A DNA stretch of 49,745 nucleotides from Dyella sp. ASV24 (GCF_016428905.1 NZ_JAELTQ010000021.1:1-49745), one strand, 5' to 3'. Shown: positions 37,499-47,070, counted from the stretch's first letter. Numbers and translations: made by a program. The notes: a model not told the origin generated them from the sequence alone.

Positions 37499-39292
37499 TC
37501 AGGCTTTTTCGTCGTTGCCGTTGGGATTGGCATGGGGTGCCTTGGTCTTTGGCAACTGGAAGTCCTTGGATTTCCAGTTCTGCTGGAATGACATCCCGTC
37601 CTGATGGCTTACCTGATTCGCATCGTGTTGGGGTGACTCCGTTGTCGAAGCCTGCGAGCCGGAGCCAATGTCCTGCTTCACACTGTTCACGAGGCCCGCC
37701 AGGCTGTCGCCCTTCATGCCGATCTCGCCGAGTACCGCGTCGAGGATGGGTTGTTGCGCGCGATAGGCGAGGGCGGCCGACACGGCCTGTTCGGCAAGGT
37801 TGCCGCCGCCCGCTGCAGCAGGTGCCCCTGACGCGCCCGCGCCACCACGGTTGAGGCCATCGACCTGAACGATCTTGATGCCGTCGATCTTCTCCATCGG
37901 CTTCACTGAGGCTTCGATGATGCCTGGCAGGGCGGCGATGAGCGCCTGCTTGATCTGCAGCATGATCTGCTCGGTGCCCAAGGTATTGAGCGACTCATTG
38001 CGCATGCGGATGCCGGAGGCTTCGACTTCGAAACGCACGCGGTCGGCTTCGGCACGGATGCGAATGGCCTGTGCGTGGTTGTCGGCGGCGTCGCGCTCGG
38101 CTTCGGCGGAAACCTTCACGCCGATGGCTTGCTGCTGGGCGTCCTGTTCGGCGGCGACGAGGGCGATTTGCTTGTCACGTTCCGCGATGGCCACGTCGCG
38201 CGCGGTCTTCACTTGTTCTTCCGCACGTGCTGCCAGGGCGCGCGCTTCATTGGCGACCTGTTCGGCCTCCGACTGTGCTTTGGAGCGCTCCGCAATGGCG
38301 ATCAGCTTGTCCTGGTCCGCCAGCGTGGTGCGCTTCTGCTGTTCGATCTGCGACACCTGGATTTCGCGTTCGGCTTCGATCTGGCGCTGCTTGATCGCTC
38401 GTTCCTTCTCGACCTGCGCTTCGCGCACCTGACGCTCTGCCTCGATCTTGGCCTGTTCCGCTTCGCGCTCACGCTGCGATTGGATGGCAGCAATCTCGGC
38501 CTTCTGCTGTGCCTCGCGCGTTGCCACTTCCTGATGCTGGCTCAGCGTGGCAAAGGTCTGCTGCTTGTCGATCTCCAGCCGCTGATTGGTCGCCTCGTAG
38601 TTCTTCTGGGCAATGGCGACGGCGGTGGTTTGCTCGATTTCGTTGCGCTGTTTGGTGCGCAGCTGCGTAGCCTCGGTAAGCTTGGTGAGACCTTCGGCGT
38701 CAAATGCGTTGTTGGGGTCGAAGAACTGCATCGGCGTCTGGTCCACACGGGTCAGCGAGACGCTTTCCAGCTCCAGGCCGTTCTTCAGCAGATCTTCCGA
38801 GACGGCATGCTGCACGGCCTGGATAAAGTCCTGACGCTTGTCGAGCAGTTCCTGCATGGTCATCGACACGGCGGCGGCGCGCAGCGAGTCGACGAACTTG
38901 TCTTCCACCAGCTCACGCAAACTGTCCGGCGCCATGGTGCGCTGGCCCAGCGTCTGCGCAGCGTTGGCAATGCCTTCCACGCTGGGAATGACGCGCACGA
39001 AGAAGCCGGCCACTACGTCCACGCGCATACGATCGCGGGTGAACAGACTGTCCTTGCCCGCGCGAGCCACTTCGAGCTTGAGCGTGTTCATGTTGACCGA
39101 CATGACTTCATGGAACACCGGCAGCACGAGCGCACCGCCATCCATGATGACCTTCTGGCCGCCCATGCCGGTGCGCACAAACGACATTTCCTTGGACGAG
39201 CGCCGGTACAGGCGCGCGATGATCATGCCGATCACGATCAGGCCGACCAGCAGAATGCCGACGACAATCGCCAGTTCAATCAGGTTGTTCAT
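37499..39292 (-). CDS. Flotillin family protein (YqiK-like)
   Basis: A 597-aa membrane-anchored scaffold protein. One transmembrane helix (about residues 5-27) is followed by an SPFH domain (FVRTGMGGQKVIMDGG onward to about 215). A very long Ala/Glu/Gln/Arg-rich coiled coil with repeated AEAE/EAER-type segments runs to about 450, then a C-terminal oligomerisation region, and a Gly/Ala/Asn-rich flexible tail. Flotillins organise membrane microdomains and respond to membrane stress. It is the last gene of a four-gene unit, starting 12 bases after the YqiJ-like gene with AAGGA upstream. Confidence 0.92.
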   Translation of the reverse strand: MNNLIELAIVVGILLVGLIVIGMIIARLYRRSSKEMSFVRTGMGGQKVIMDGGALVLPVFHEVMSVNMNTLKLEVARAGKDSLFTRDRMRVDVVAGFFVRVIPSVEGIANAAQTLGQRTMAPDSLRELVEDKFVDSLRAAAVSMTMQELLDKRQDFIQAVQHAVSEDLLKNGLELESVSLTRVDQTPMQFFDPNNAFDAEGLTKLTEATQLRTKQRNEIEQTTAVAIAQKNYEATNQRLEIDKQQTFATLSQHQEVATREAQQKAEIAAIQSQREREAEQAKIEAERQVREAQVEKERAIKQRQIEAEREIQVSQIEQQKRTTLADQDKLIAIAERSKAQSEAEQVANEARALAARAEEQVKTARDVAIAERDKQIALVAAEQDAQQQAIGVKVSAEAERDAADNHAQAIRIRAEADRVRFEVEASGIRMRNESLNTLGTEQIMLQIKQALIAALPGIIEASVKPMEKIDGIKIVQVDGLNRGGAGASGAPAAAGGGNLAEQAVSAALAYRAQQPILDAVLGEIGMKGDSLAGLVNSVKQDIGSGSQASTTESPQHDANQVSHQDGMSFQQNWKSKDFQLPKTKAPHANPNGNDEKA

Positions 39293-39304
39293 CTCAAATC
39301 CTTA

Positions 39305-39922
39305 TCAGACGAGTAAATCGGGTCGCGGGTTGGGAATCGCGACGAAACGGGAGCCATCGATCTGGCGAACCAGCAGCACGTCGCTGCCGGTGGCCAGTTC
39401 ACCCACGGCTTCGTCGGGCTCCACCATCAGGTAAAGCGTGTGGCCCTGGCCGTCAGAGGTCTTGGCCTGTGCGGCATAGCCCACGCGGGCATGTCCCAGC
39501 ATCGTGGCGACACGGCCCACGAGACTGGCGAAGGAGACGGCATAGGTTTCTTCACGCGGCATCAAGCGAGCAATGCCGGCACCCAGCACGCGCACTACGG
39601 GCAGGCTGGCCAACACGGCCAGTGGCACCGACACCCAGCGCGGTGGCAGCCCATGGAACACGCCCATCGCGAGCATGTTGATGACCAGGCCGCTGATGGC
39701 GAACAAGGTGAGGAAGAGCGCGATGAGCACGAGCATGGGCGCGCGCCCCACATGCAGCCAGCCAAGGAAACCATCCGGGGGCTCGTGACCCACCATGCCA
39801 TCCAGCCAGTGCCACGCACTGGCGCCAAACAGCAAGGAGAGTCCCTCGACCACGCCCAGGAACAGCAGTACGCCCAGTGCTGCGATGTAGGGCAGCGATT
39901 CGGGCTGGAGCAGGAAGCTCAT
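39305..39922 (-). CDS. YqiJ-like OB-fold membrane protein (NfeD-like partner of flotillin)
   Basis: A 205-aa protein with three hydrophobic segments (about residues 11-34, 62-88 and 96-115) followed by a soluble domain of about 80 residues that ends in beta strands (VGELATGSDVLLVRQIDGSRFVAI). This is the arrangement of YqiJ/DUF1449 proteins, which accompany flotillin as NfeD proteins do in other phyla. The ATG at 39922 overlaps the pspA stop as ATGA. Function: probably required for the membrane location or activity of the flotillin (known for NfeD-flotillin pairs; inferred here). Confidence 0.82.
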   Translation of the reverse strand: MSFLLQPESLPYIAALGVLLFLGVVEGLSLLFGASAWHWLDGMVGHEPPDGFLGWLHVGRAPMLVLIALFLTLFAISGLVINMLAMGVFHGLPPRWVSVPLAVLASLPVVRVLGAGIARLMPREETYAVSFASLVGRVATMLGHARVGYAAQAKTSDGQGHTLYLMVEPDEAVGELATGSDVLLVRQIDGSRFVAIPNPRPDLLV

Positions 39923-40596
39923 AGGCCGGAGGAACCCGTGGCCTGGCCCTTGAGGGCCGCGAGGCGTTCGTCGATGCGCTTCCTGCGCTGCATGTCGGCT
40001 AGCTCCTTGAGTTTCATCGCATCCCCCGGTGCGGTACCGAAGCCTACCACGCCGGTTTCGCGCGCCATGACGCGCTCGAATGCGGACTCCGCCCGGTTGA
40101 CTCGGCCCTCGCGGGCGCCATGGGAGGGCGCCTGGCCAGGTGCATCTTCGCGCCGACGGGTGGCGACGAACTCGGCCAGGATGGCCTCGCGTTCTTCTTT
40201 GCGTGCCATCAGTGCACGCAGATAGCTCTCGCATTCCATGCCGCGTTCGCGCTGTGCCGCCAGGTTCTGTTCGAGCACGGGCAGCTGGTCTTCAATCAGG
40301 GTCTGGCGTTCCAGGCACGCTACGGCGAGATCGTCGCGCTGTTCCTGCACAGCGAGTTCAGCCTTGGCTGACAGATCTTCGTGCTCGCCTGCGAGTTTGC
40401 CTAGGCGTGTGGCGAGTTGATGTTTGGAGGCCTCGATGCGGCCGAGCTCCATGCGTACCTCGTCGATGACCTGGTCGATCTCGCGGATGGCTTGGGCCAG
40501 CACGGCATCCGGCGCCAAGCCCTCCACCTTGTCGAGCAGGGCATGGGCACTGCCGCTGATAAGACGGACAACACGATCCTGCAGGCTGTCGGACAT
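39919..40596 (-). CDS. PspA/IM30 family protein
   Basis: A 225-aa, almost wholly helical coiled-coil protein of the PspA/Vipp1 (ESCRT-III-like) family, starting with an N-terminal amphipathic helix (LQDRVVRLISGSAHALLDKVE). It has the conserved AIREIDQVIDEVRMELGRIEASKHQL region, and ends in a short variable tail. These proteins bind and repair stressed inner membranes. It is not in the classical psp operon (no PspB, PspC or PspF nearby) but is coupled to YqiJ and flotillin. AAGGAGAA precedes the ATG at 40596. Confidence 0.9.
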   Translation of the reverse strand: MSDSLQDRVVRLISGSAHALLDKVEGLAPDAVLAQAIREIDQVIDEVRMELGRIEASKHQLATRLGKLAGEHEDLSAKAELAVQEQRDDLAVACLERQTLIEDQLPVLEQNLAAQRERGMECESYLRALMARKEEREAILAEFVATRRREDAPGQAPSHGAREGRVNRAESAFERVMARETGVVGFGTAPGDAMKLKELADMQRRKRIDERLAALKGQATGSSGL

Positions 40597-40627
40597 AGCC
40601 GTTCTCCTTGATGAAAGCCGGGAAAGT

Positions 40628-41131
40628 TCAGTGCTGGGGTTGCGCGGCGCGTACCGCATCGATCAGTTCGCCGAGCCGCGGCAGTTGCCGCGCGATGGCG
40701 TTCTCGTCGTAGGTCGAGCTGGCTGGCGTGATGCCGAGTCGAAGCAGGGTGCTCAGTAGCGCGACGCTGCGCTGCAGGAGCATGTCCTCCACTTGTCGGG
40801 CACGGGCAGGGCTGGCATCGGAGGGGATGTGCTCGGAGGCGAGCAGTGCCATCAGTTGAGGCACCCACTCGATCATCGCGGCCACCACTTCAGAGCGCTT
40901 GGACGAGCGATGTTCATAGGCGGCCACTTCGCGGGCGAAGGGCTGGACCACATCGCGTAGCCAGCTCAGTGCGAGCTCATACGACTGGCTGCCGTCATGT
41001 TCGCGCCGGTGCAGTTGGATGACGGCGCGAAGCTTGTCCGAAGGCGTGGTGGCGCCCTTGATGTCCAGGGAGGTCAGCCACTCGAAATCATCCTGGGGAA
41101 CGCGGACAGACAATGGGATGGACACCGACAT
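40628..41131 (-). CDS. Hypothetical protein with ribbon-helix-helix-like N-terminus, first gene of the PspA-flotillin unit
   Basis: A 167-aa protein of no family I can name. Its N-terminus ([19 protein letters not shown], then [13 protein letters not shown]) fits the ribbon-helix-helix pattern: an amphipathic beta strand, a helix, a turn with T-x-S-[DE], then a second helix. The remaining ~120 residues are helical, without cysteines, signal peptide or membrane segments. Together with the dyad 10 bases upstream of its start codon this suggests an autoregulating repressor, or a PspA-binding regulator; both are inference. AAGGAA is the ribosome site. The gene lies 31 bases before pspA. Confidence 0.7.
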   Translation of the reverse strand: MSVSIPLSVRVPQDDFEWLTSLDIKGATTPSDKLRAVIQLHRREHDGSQSYELALSWLRDVVQPFAREVAAYEHRSSKRSEVVAAMIEWVPQLMALLASEHIPSDASPARARQVEDMLLQRSVALLSTLLRLGITPASSTYDENAIARQLPRLGELIDAVRAAQPQH

Positions 41132-41140
41132 GTGTGTTCC

Positions 41141-41162
41141 TTTGTATACGATTGCATACAAA
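41141..41162. promoter_or_regulatory. Operator-like AT-rich dyad upstream of the PspA-flotillin unit
   Basis: TTTGTAT-ACGATTGC-ATACAAA: two perfect 7-bp arms separated by 8 bases, in the 136-base divergent gap between the ribbon-helix-helix-like gene and dapE. It overlaps a TATACA hexamer that could be the -10 of the leftward unit. Confidence 0.55.
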
Positions 41163-41267
41163 CGCATGCTGCGCCGTTCCAGGCGGCTTGTCCAGTGTCT
41201 TCTGGCCGAGGGCTCTCGGGTGGTGGCTTGCTATCCTCCAGGCACCCCATTGATCTCGCCAGGCCCC

Positions 41268-42401
41268 ATGTCGGACGTTCTCGATCTTGCTTCTGAATTG
41301 ATTCGCCGCCGTTCGGTGACGCCCGACGATGCCGGTTGTCAGGCACTGATCGGCGAACGTCTGAAAGCGGCGGGCTTTCGGGTGGAGCATTTGCGTTTCG
41401 GCGAGGTCGACAATCTGTGGGCGACCCGTGGCAGCGGCGGTCCGTTGCTCGTGTTCCTGGGACACACCGACGTAGTGCCTTCCGGGCCGGTTGAGAACTG
41501 GAAGAGTGACCCGTTCGAGCCGACGATCCGCGATGGCTATCTGTATGGTCGCGGCGCGGCTGACATGAAGGGTGGCGTGGCGGCGATGGTGGTGGCGCTG
41601 GAGGCCTTCGTGAAGGCCCACCCCGATCACCGTGGGCGCGTCGGCCTGCTGCTGACCAGCGACGAGGAGGGGCCGGACAATCTCGATGGCGTGCGTCGCG
41701 TGGCCGAACACTTCCGTGCCACTGGCGAGCGCATCGACTGGTGTGTGGTGGGCGAGCCTTCATCGAAAGAAAAGCTGGGTGACCTGATCCGTGTCGGGCG
41801 ACGTGGTTCGTTGTCGGGCACCTTGCTGGTGCGCGGCATCCAGGGGCATGTGGCCTATCCCGAGAAGGCACGCAATCCAATCCACGCTTTCGCACCGGCG
41901 TTGACTGAGCTGGCAGCAGAGCGCTGGGACGAGGGCAACCAGGATTTCCCGCCGACGTCTTTCCAGGTGTCCAACCTCAACGCAGGCACAGGGGCCAACA
42001 ACGTCATTCCCGGCACGCTGACGGCGCTAATCAATTTTCGCTACAGCACGGCCAGCCGCGCGGAAGATCTGCGCAAGCGCACCAAGGCGATCCTCGACAA
42101 ACATGGCGTGGATTGGCAGATCGAATGGACGCTGTCGGGCGAGCCATTCCTCACGCCGCCCGGTGGCGCGGTGCGCGACGCGGTCGTGTCGGTGTGCAAG
42201 GAGCTTTGCGGTATCGCGCCGGAAGAGAGCACTGGCGGTGGTACCTCCGATGGTCGCTTCATTGCACCGCTGGGTGCGGAAGTCGTGGAGTTGGGGCCGG
42301 TGAACGCCACCATCCACAAGGTGGACGAATGCGTGTCGGTGGCTGATCTGGAAAAGCTGCCGGCGTTGTACGAGGCCGTCTGCGTGCGTCTGCTCGATTA
42401 A
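41268..42401 (+). CDS. dapE: Succinyl-diaminopimelate desuccinylase
   Basis: DapE hydrolyses N-succinyl-LL-diaminopimelate with two zinc ions, following DapD in lysine and peptidoglycan precursor synthesis. The M20 family motifs are complete: GHTDVVPSG (H66, D68), [10 protein letters not shown] (D99), TSDEEG (E133, E134), and the C-terminal [11 protein letters not shown]. 377 aa against 375 in E. coli. The start [14 protein letters not shown] at 41268 matches the family N-terminus; its ribosome site is weak (AGG). Confidence 0.97.
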   Translation: MSDVLDLASELIRRRSVTPDDAGCQALIGERLKAAGFRVEHLRFGEVDNLWATRGSGGPLLVFLGHTDVVPSGPVENWKSDPFEPTIRDGYLYGRGAADMKGGVAAMVVALEAFVKAHPDHRGRVGLLLTSDEEGPDNLDGVRRVAEHFRATGERIDWCVVGEPSSKEKLGDLIRVGRRGSLSGTLLVRGIQGHVAYPEKARNPIHAFAPALTELAAERWDEGNQDFPPTSFQVSNLNAGTGANNVIPGTLTALINFRYSTASRAEDLRKRTKAILDKHGVDWQIEWTLSGEPFLTPPGGAVRDAVVSVCKELCGIAPEESTGGGTSDGRFIAPLGAEVVELGPVNATIHKVDECVSVADLEKLPALYEAVCVRLLD

Positions 42402-42438
42402 CGAACGGCGATGCGCATGCATCGTCGCCCTGGTTCGT
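42401..42438 (+). terminator. Weak hairpin after dapE
   Basis: ACGAAC...GTTCGT encloses CGATG-CGCATG-CATCG, two stacked stems directly after the dapE stop, without a U-tract. Confidence 0.35.
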
Positions 42439-42504
42439 GTCTGTCCGAGGTCATTGCTTCACCAGCAAGTAACTTTCCCCCACGCACGTGTAAAGGAGAT
42501 ATGC

Positions 42505-44541
42505 ATGCGCAAGCTGTTGCTCGTGGCGGCCATTGCGGCCGCTTGTGTGGCCATCCCTTCATGGGCCGATGTCCCCGCTGCATCGACGTCCGCTCCCTTG
42601 ATCGAGCGTGCCGCGTTGTTCGGCAACCCCAGCCGAGTGGCGGGGCGACTGAGTCCCGATGGGCAGTGGCTCGCGTGGGTCGCGCCGCGCGATGGTGTAC
42701 TGAATGTCTGGGTGGCGCCGGTTGATCATCTGGATCAGGCACATGCGTTGACCAATGAGAAGGCGCGCCCTATTCGCCAATATTTCTGGGCGCCGGATTC
42801 CTCATCCATCCTCTACGTCAACGACAAGGGCGGTGACGAGAACTTTCTGCTCTACAAGGTGGGCGTGAAGGATGGCAAGGAGCAGTCGCTGACGCCTTTT
42901 CAGAAAACGCGCGTGGAGGTTATTGGTACCAGCACGCACATCAAGGATCGCATCCTGATTGGCGTGAACAATCGTGATCCGCGCTGGCACGATGTGTACA
43001 GCGTTGATCTAAAGGACGGCAAGCTCACCAAGCTGTTCGAGAACACCGGCGACTACGCAGGTTTCACGGCCGACGATTCGCTTACGCTGAGGCTGGCCTC
43101 GAAGTCGCGCCCGGATGGTGGTACCGATTTCTACCGATTTGAGCAGGGCAAGGTCGAAGCCAAGCCGTTCGCCAGCGTGGGGTTGGATGATTCGCTCACC
43201 ACTGCTCCGCTGAGCTTCACCGCCGACGGCAAGACGCTGTACTGGATCGACTCGCGTGATCGCGACACGGCGGCGTTGGTCGCGCAGGACGTAGCGAGTG
43301 GCAAGACCACCGTGCTCGCGGAAAACCCCAAGGCCGACATCGACGATGTACTGACCGATCCAAAGACAGGCAAGGCGCAAGCTTACGCTTCGCAATACCT
43401 GAAAACGGAATGGACGGCCATCGATCCGGCGGTAAAGGGTGACCTCGATTTCATCAAGTCGCAGCTCAAGGGCAACATCGGCATCAGTTCACGCACTGAT
43501 GCAGACGATGAGTGGACGGTGACCGTTGACCCGGTAACGGCGCCGGCCACAACCTATCTCTACGACCGCAAGGCGAAGAAGCTCGACAAGCTGTTTGTGA
43601 ATCGTCCGGAGTTGGAGAAGGTGACGCTGTCGCCCATGTATCCGGAAGAGATCCGAACGCGTGACGGCCTCACCGAGGTGTCGTATCTGACGTTGCCTGC
43701 CGGCAGCGATAAGGCGCATGCCGGTCGCCCGGACAAGCCGCTGCCTTTGGTGCTGTTCGTGCACGGTGGTCCCTGGGCGCGCGATACCTATGGCTACAGC
43801 AGCTACCACCAGTGGCTCGCCAATCGTGGCTACGCGGTACTGTCGGTGAACTATCGCGGCTCGACCGGCTTCGGCAAGAAGTACATTACCGCTGGCAATC
43901 TGGAGTGGGCCGGCAAGATGCACGACGACCTGATCGATGCCGTGCAATGGGCGGTGAAGAACCACATCACCGAGCCCGACAAGGTGGCGATCATGGGCGG
44001 CTCGTATGGTGGCTACGCGACGCTGGTCGGCCTGACCTATACACCCGATACCTTCGCCTGCGGCGTCGATATCGTGGGCCCGTCGAACCTCAACACGCTG
44101 CTCAAGACCATTCCGCCGTACTGGGAAGCGGGCAAGGTGCAGTTCTACAAGCGCATGGGCGATCCCACGACGGCTGACGGCCAGAAACTGCTGCATGACC
44201 GCTCACCGCTGTTCAAGGCCGACGATATCAAGCGCCCCTTGCTGATCGGTCAAGGTGCCAACGATCCGCGCGTGAACCAGGCGGAGTCGGATCAGATCGT
44301 GAAGGCCATGGAAGCAAAGAAAATCCCCGTGACCTATGTGCTGTTTCCCGACGAAGGTCATGGCTTTGCACGGCCGGAGAACAGCATTGCCTTCAACGCT
44401 GTGGCCGAGCAGTTTCTGGGCAAGTGTCTGGCGGGTCGGGTCGAGCCGATCGGTAATGCCTTGAAAGCATCGACGGCGACCGTCCCGCACGGTAAGGAAT
44501 TCGTGCCAGGCTTGTCCGACGCTATTCAGTCAACCAAGTAA
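42505..44541 (+). CDS. Exported S9 family (prolyl oligopeptidase) peptidase
   Basis: A 678-aa serine peptidase with a signal peptide (KLLLVAAIAAACVAIPSWA, cleavage after A). An N-terminal beta-propeller of about 380 residues is followed by an alpha/beta-hydrolase domain. The triad is readable: S500 in GGSYGGY, D587 in ANDPRVN, H619 in DEGHGF, with the HGGPWARD oxyanion segment before it. Such enzymes (acylaminoacyl- or dipeptidyl-peptidase-like) degrade peptides in the periplasm; the exact specificity cannot be told. AAAGGAGA precedes the ATG at 42505. It ends at a bidirectional terminator. Confidence 0.92.
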   Translation: MRKLLLVAAIAAACVAIPSWADVPAASTSAPLIERAALFGNPSRVAGRLSPDGQWLAWVAPRDGVLNVWVAPVDHLDQAHALTNEKARPIRQYFWAPDSSSILYVNDKGGDENFLLYKVGVKDGKEQSLTPFQKTRVEVIGTSTHIKDRILIGVNNRDPRWHDVYSVDLKDGKLTKLFENTGDYAGFTADDSLTLRLASKSRPDGGTDFYRFEQGKVEAKPFASVGLDDSLTTAPLSFTADGKTLYWIDSRDRDTAALVAQDVASGKTTVLAENPKADIDDVLTDPKTGKAQAYASQYLKTEWTAIDPAVKGDLDFIKSQLKGNIGISSRTDADDEWTVTVDPVTAPATTYLYDRKAKKLDKLFVNRPELEKVTLSPMYPEEIRTRDGLTEVSYLTLPAGSDKAHAGRPDKPLPLVLFVHGGPWARDTYGYSSYHQWLANRGYAVLSVNYRGSTGFGKKYITAGNLEWAGKMHDDLIDAVQWAVKNHITEPDKVAIMGGSYGGYATLVGLTYTPDTFACGVDIVGPSNLNTLLKTIPPYWEAGKVQFYKRMGDPTTADGQKLLHDRSPLFKADDIKRPLLIGQGANDPRVNQAESDQIVKAMEAKKIPVTYVLFPDEGHGFARPENSIAFNAVAEQFLGKCLAGRVEPIGNALKASTATVPHGKEFVPGLSDAIQSTK

Positions 44542-44562
44542 CGTCGGTCTTGGTGCTGTAAC

Positions 44563-44592
44563 GAAAAGAGCCGCCTTTGGGCGGCTCTTTTC
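44563..44592. terminator. Bidirectional intrinsic terminator
   Basis: AAAAGAGCCGCC-TTTG-GGCGGCTCTTTT is a perfect 12-bp stem (extended by one G-C pair) between the convergent S9 peptidase and penicillin-acylase-like genes. Confidence 0.92.
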
Positions 44593-44597
44593 TTCGT

Positions 44598-47018
44598 TCA
44601 TCCCTTGGCGGGAAGCAGGGTTAGGGTATGTTGATCCGGCCCAGGCAGCAGCGGCGTCGGCCGTCCATTCACCCAGTCTTCTTCACCAGCACCGTGGTAC
44701 GGCGATAGCGGGTTGTCGCTCTGCCCGCCGGGCATGTGCAGGATGCTCTGCGCATCATGGCCAGGCATGGCATCCAGGCGTTCGGAGGCGCCGAAACCGG
44801 GCGAGACCACGCGGGGCATGTTGTGGTCGCCAGCCACGGGTTCGTCGGGCATGTCGAGGAAGCGGCCAATGAAGGCGGGCAGGGCACGTGACAGCGGATG
44901 ACGGATGGCGGTGCGGTTGTACTCACCCCAGGTGCGAGCGGCGAGGCCGCCGGGCTGCTTGCCGAGATCGTCGGCCACATCGTGCGCAGCGGCATTGAGC
45001 AACGCATTCCAGTTGTCGTACTTCGGATCCAGCAGATTCATAGGGCGATCGCGCACCATCGTCCATACCGCTGCTTCCGCATCGACCAGCCCGGGCCAGG
45101 CGAAATCATCGTGCTTGGCTTTCACGTCGGCGACGAAGGGCGCAAGCGCCTTCTCTTTCACCTTGTCGCGGAAGGCGCGCACCAGTCGATAGTCCACGCT
45201 TTCGATGGACGCGCGGCCTATCCACGTCGCAGTGAGCTGACGCAGTTGTTCCAAATCTGGATCGTGCGTACCTGCCAACGTGTCCTGCAGCAGGCGCTGC
45301 CAGCGCGTGAGCAGCACGGCGCGGTTGTCGAGCTGCACATCGAGCATATTGCCGGGCGTGAAACTATTGCGGGCGCGCAGGTCGTCGCGGATCTGCTGTG
45401 CTCGCGCGCCCAGGTCGGGGCCGCCGTTGCCGAGCAGTTCCAGTTCCGCGCCATCGACGGTGCGGTTGTTGGCAGTCCAAAGGCGACCGTCAGCGGGATC
45501 TTCGATGCGAGGGTATTGCGACGACTCGGCGCAGCCCGTCCAGCCGGTGTCGGCGGCGGACCAGTCGGCCGGCAACTGCGGGTCAAAACCCTTGCGCAGC
45601 GGAATGCAGGTGCCGGTGACGGTCCAGCCAATATGGCCGGCACTGTCGCCAGCAAGAAGATTTTGCGGAGGCATGCCCATGCCGGGTGCTAGATCAAGCG
45701 CAGCGTGCGCGCTGTTGGCGTGCTCCAACTGCATCACGCCGAGGTTGTAACCGCGCGGACGGTCACCGATCCAGGCCAGCGCCAGCGGCGTGCCATCCAT
45801 ATCCTTGCCCATGATCGGGCCCCAGCGGGTGACTTCCACTTTCAGGGTGTGGCTGGGAGCATCTTTGATGCGGATGACTTCGTCGTGCGTCTCGATGGTG
45901 GCCCAGCCCTCGGGCACCTTGTAGCGAGAGGTGTCGCTCGGGTCGCGTTGCACGCGCACCCAGTCGGCCCAGTCGCCATAGCTGTTCGTGAAGCCCCAGG
46001 CGACCTGGCCGTTCGAGCCGACCACCAAGGCGGGCGTACCGGGCAGCGACACGCCATTGGCGTCGCGCTGGCCACCGGGTGCCGTGGTGTCAGGGTAGCG
46101 CAGGCGCACGCGGAACCAGATGTTGGGCACGCGCAGGCTCAGGTGCATGTCGTTGGCGACAATGGCGGCGCCGGTTTCGGTCAGGCTGCCGGCGACGGCG
46201 AAGTTGTTGCTGCCCGGGCGCGCGGCGTCGAGCGCGGGAAGCAGGGCGGCGGTCACTGCGCTGCTATCACCGCTGGTCGTGGGCGATGCCTTCCGCAAGT
46301 CGAATACATCAGCGCCCGGGATCACCGGTGGATGGGAGAGATCGCCCTGTAGAGGCGCCTCCCAGTCCGGGTCGGGAGAGAGAAGGAAGTCCGCCACCGA
46401 CGCGGGCAGCACATTGCGCAATTCGGCCATGTGCAGCTCGCGCTCGTTACGACCGTCACCGTTGAGGTCCAGGTACATCGCCGCGATAACGAGGAAACTG
46501 TCCTCCGGACGCCACGCCTGCGGCTTGGTGTTGAGCAACAGGTATTCCCATGGCTTTACATGTAGATGCGCGAGCCCCGCGTTCACGCCCGCGGCATACA
46601 AGTCCAGCGTGTGCTTCTGGTCCGGGGGCAGGGCGGCATAGGCTGCCTCCGCCACACTGCGCAGGCGGTGACGGCGATGGTTGAGGTCGGTGTCCAGCGC
46701 CTTCGCACCCACGAGTTCGGACAGTTCGCCCGCTGGCAGGCGGCGCATCAGGTCCATCGCGAAGAAGCGTTCCTGGCCGTGCACGTAGCCCAGCGCGTAG
46801 GTGACGTCGTCGCGGCTCTTGCCCTGGACGGTAGTTGTGCCCAGTGCGTCGCGCGTGACCGCGACCGCATCGCCGAGGCCCTGGAGCTTAACGTCGCCAT
46901 CGAGCTGCGCGCGGCTGCCCGCCAGCAGGAACCACCCGGTGGCGATCGTACCCAGCACCAGGATCAGCAAAGTTCCAAGGAAGTAACGAAGCCAGCGGAA
47001 ACGTCGGGGTCGGGTCAT
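44598..47018 (-). CDS. Penicillin acylase family Ntn hydrolase
   Basis: An 806-aa enzyme of the family that includes penicillin G acylases and acyl-homoserine-lactone acylases. One N-terminal hydrophobic segment (about residues 12-33) acts as a signal or membrane anchor. The alpha chain includes the GYVHGQERFFAMDLMRR motif typical of the family. The predicted nucleophile, which would become the N-terminus of the beta chain after self-cleavage, is S270 in ARPGSNNFAVAG; conserved NDMHL and NLLAGDSAGHIGW segments follow. Substrate unknown: quorum-signal cleavage is possible but unproven. It is followed by a terminator shared with the S9 peptidase gene. Confidence 0.92.
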   Translation of the reverse strand: MTRPRRFRWLRYFLGTLLILVLGTIATGWFLLAGSRAQLDGDVKLQGLGDAVAVTRDALGTTTVQGKSRDDVTYALGYVHGQERFFAMDLMRRLPAGELSELVGAKALDTDLNHRRHRLRSVAEAAYAALPPDQKHTLDLYAAGVNAGLAHLHVKPWEYLLLNTKPQAWRPEDSFLVIAAMYLDLNGDGRNERELHMAELRNVLPASVADFLLSPDPDWEAPLQGDLSHPPVIPGADVFDLRKASPTTSGDSSAVTAALLPALDAARPGSNNFAVAGSLTETGAAIVANDMHLSLRVPNIWFRVRLRYPDTTAPGGQRDANGVSLPGTPALVVGSNGQVAWGFTNSYGDWADWVRVQRDPSDTSRYKVPEGWATIETHDEVIRIKDAPSHTLKVEVTRWGPIMGKDMDGTPLALAWIGDRPRGYNLGVMQLEHANSAHAALDLAPGMGMPPQNLLAGDSAGHIGWTVTGTCIPLRKGFDPQLPADWSAADTGWTGCAESSQYPRIEDPADGRLWTANNRTVDGAELELLGNGGPDLGARAQQIRDDLRARNSFTPGNMLDVQLDNRAVLLTRWQRLLQDTLAGTHDPDLEQLRQLTATWIGRASIESVDYRLVRAFRDKVKEKALAPFVADVKAKHDDFAWPGLVDAEAAVWTMVRDRPMNLLDPKYDNWNALLNAAAHDVADDLGKQPGGLAARTWGEYNRTAIRHPLSRALPAFIGRFLDMPDEPVAGDHNMPRVVSPGFGASERLDAMPGHDAQSILHMPGGQSDNPLSPYHGAGEEDWVNGRPTPLLPGPDQHTLTLLPAKG

Positions 47019-47070
47019 GGCGCGATGGGCTTGGTCTGGAAGAAGGAAGAAAGACCGCCAACGTGCGCGG

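Noticed and set aside
41163-41200. Sigma-54 promoter for the PspA unit
   Set aside because: A TGGAACG...GC pattern exists on the minus strand, but the GG-to-GC distance is 9 rather than 10 bases and the -12 element is poor; no PspF-like activator gene is present.
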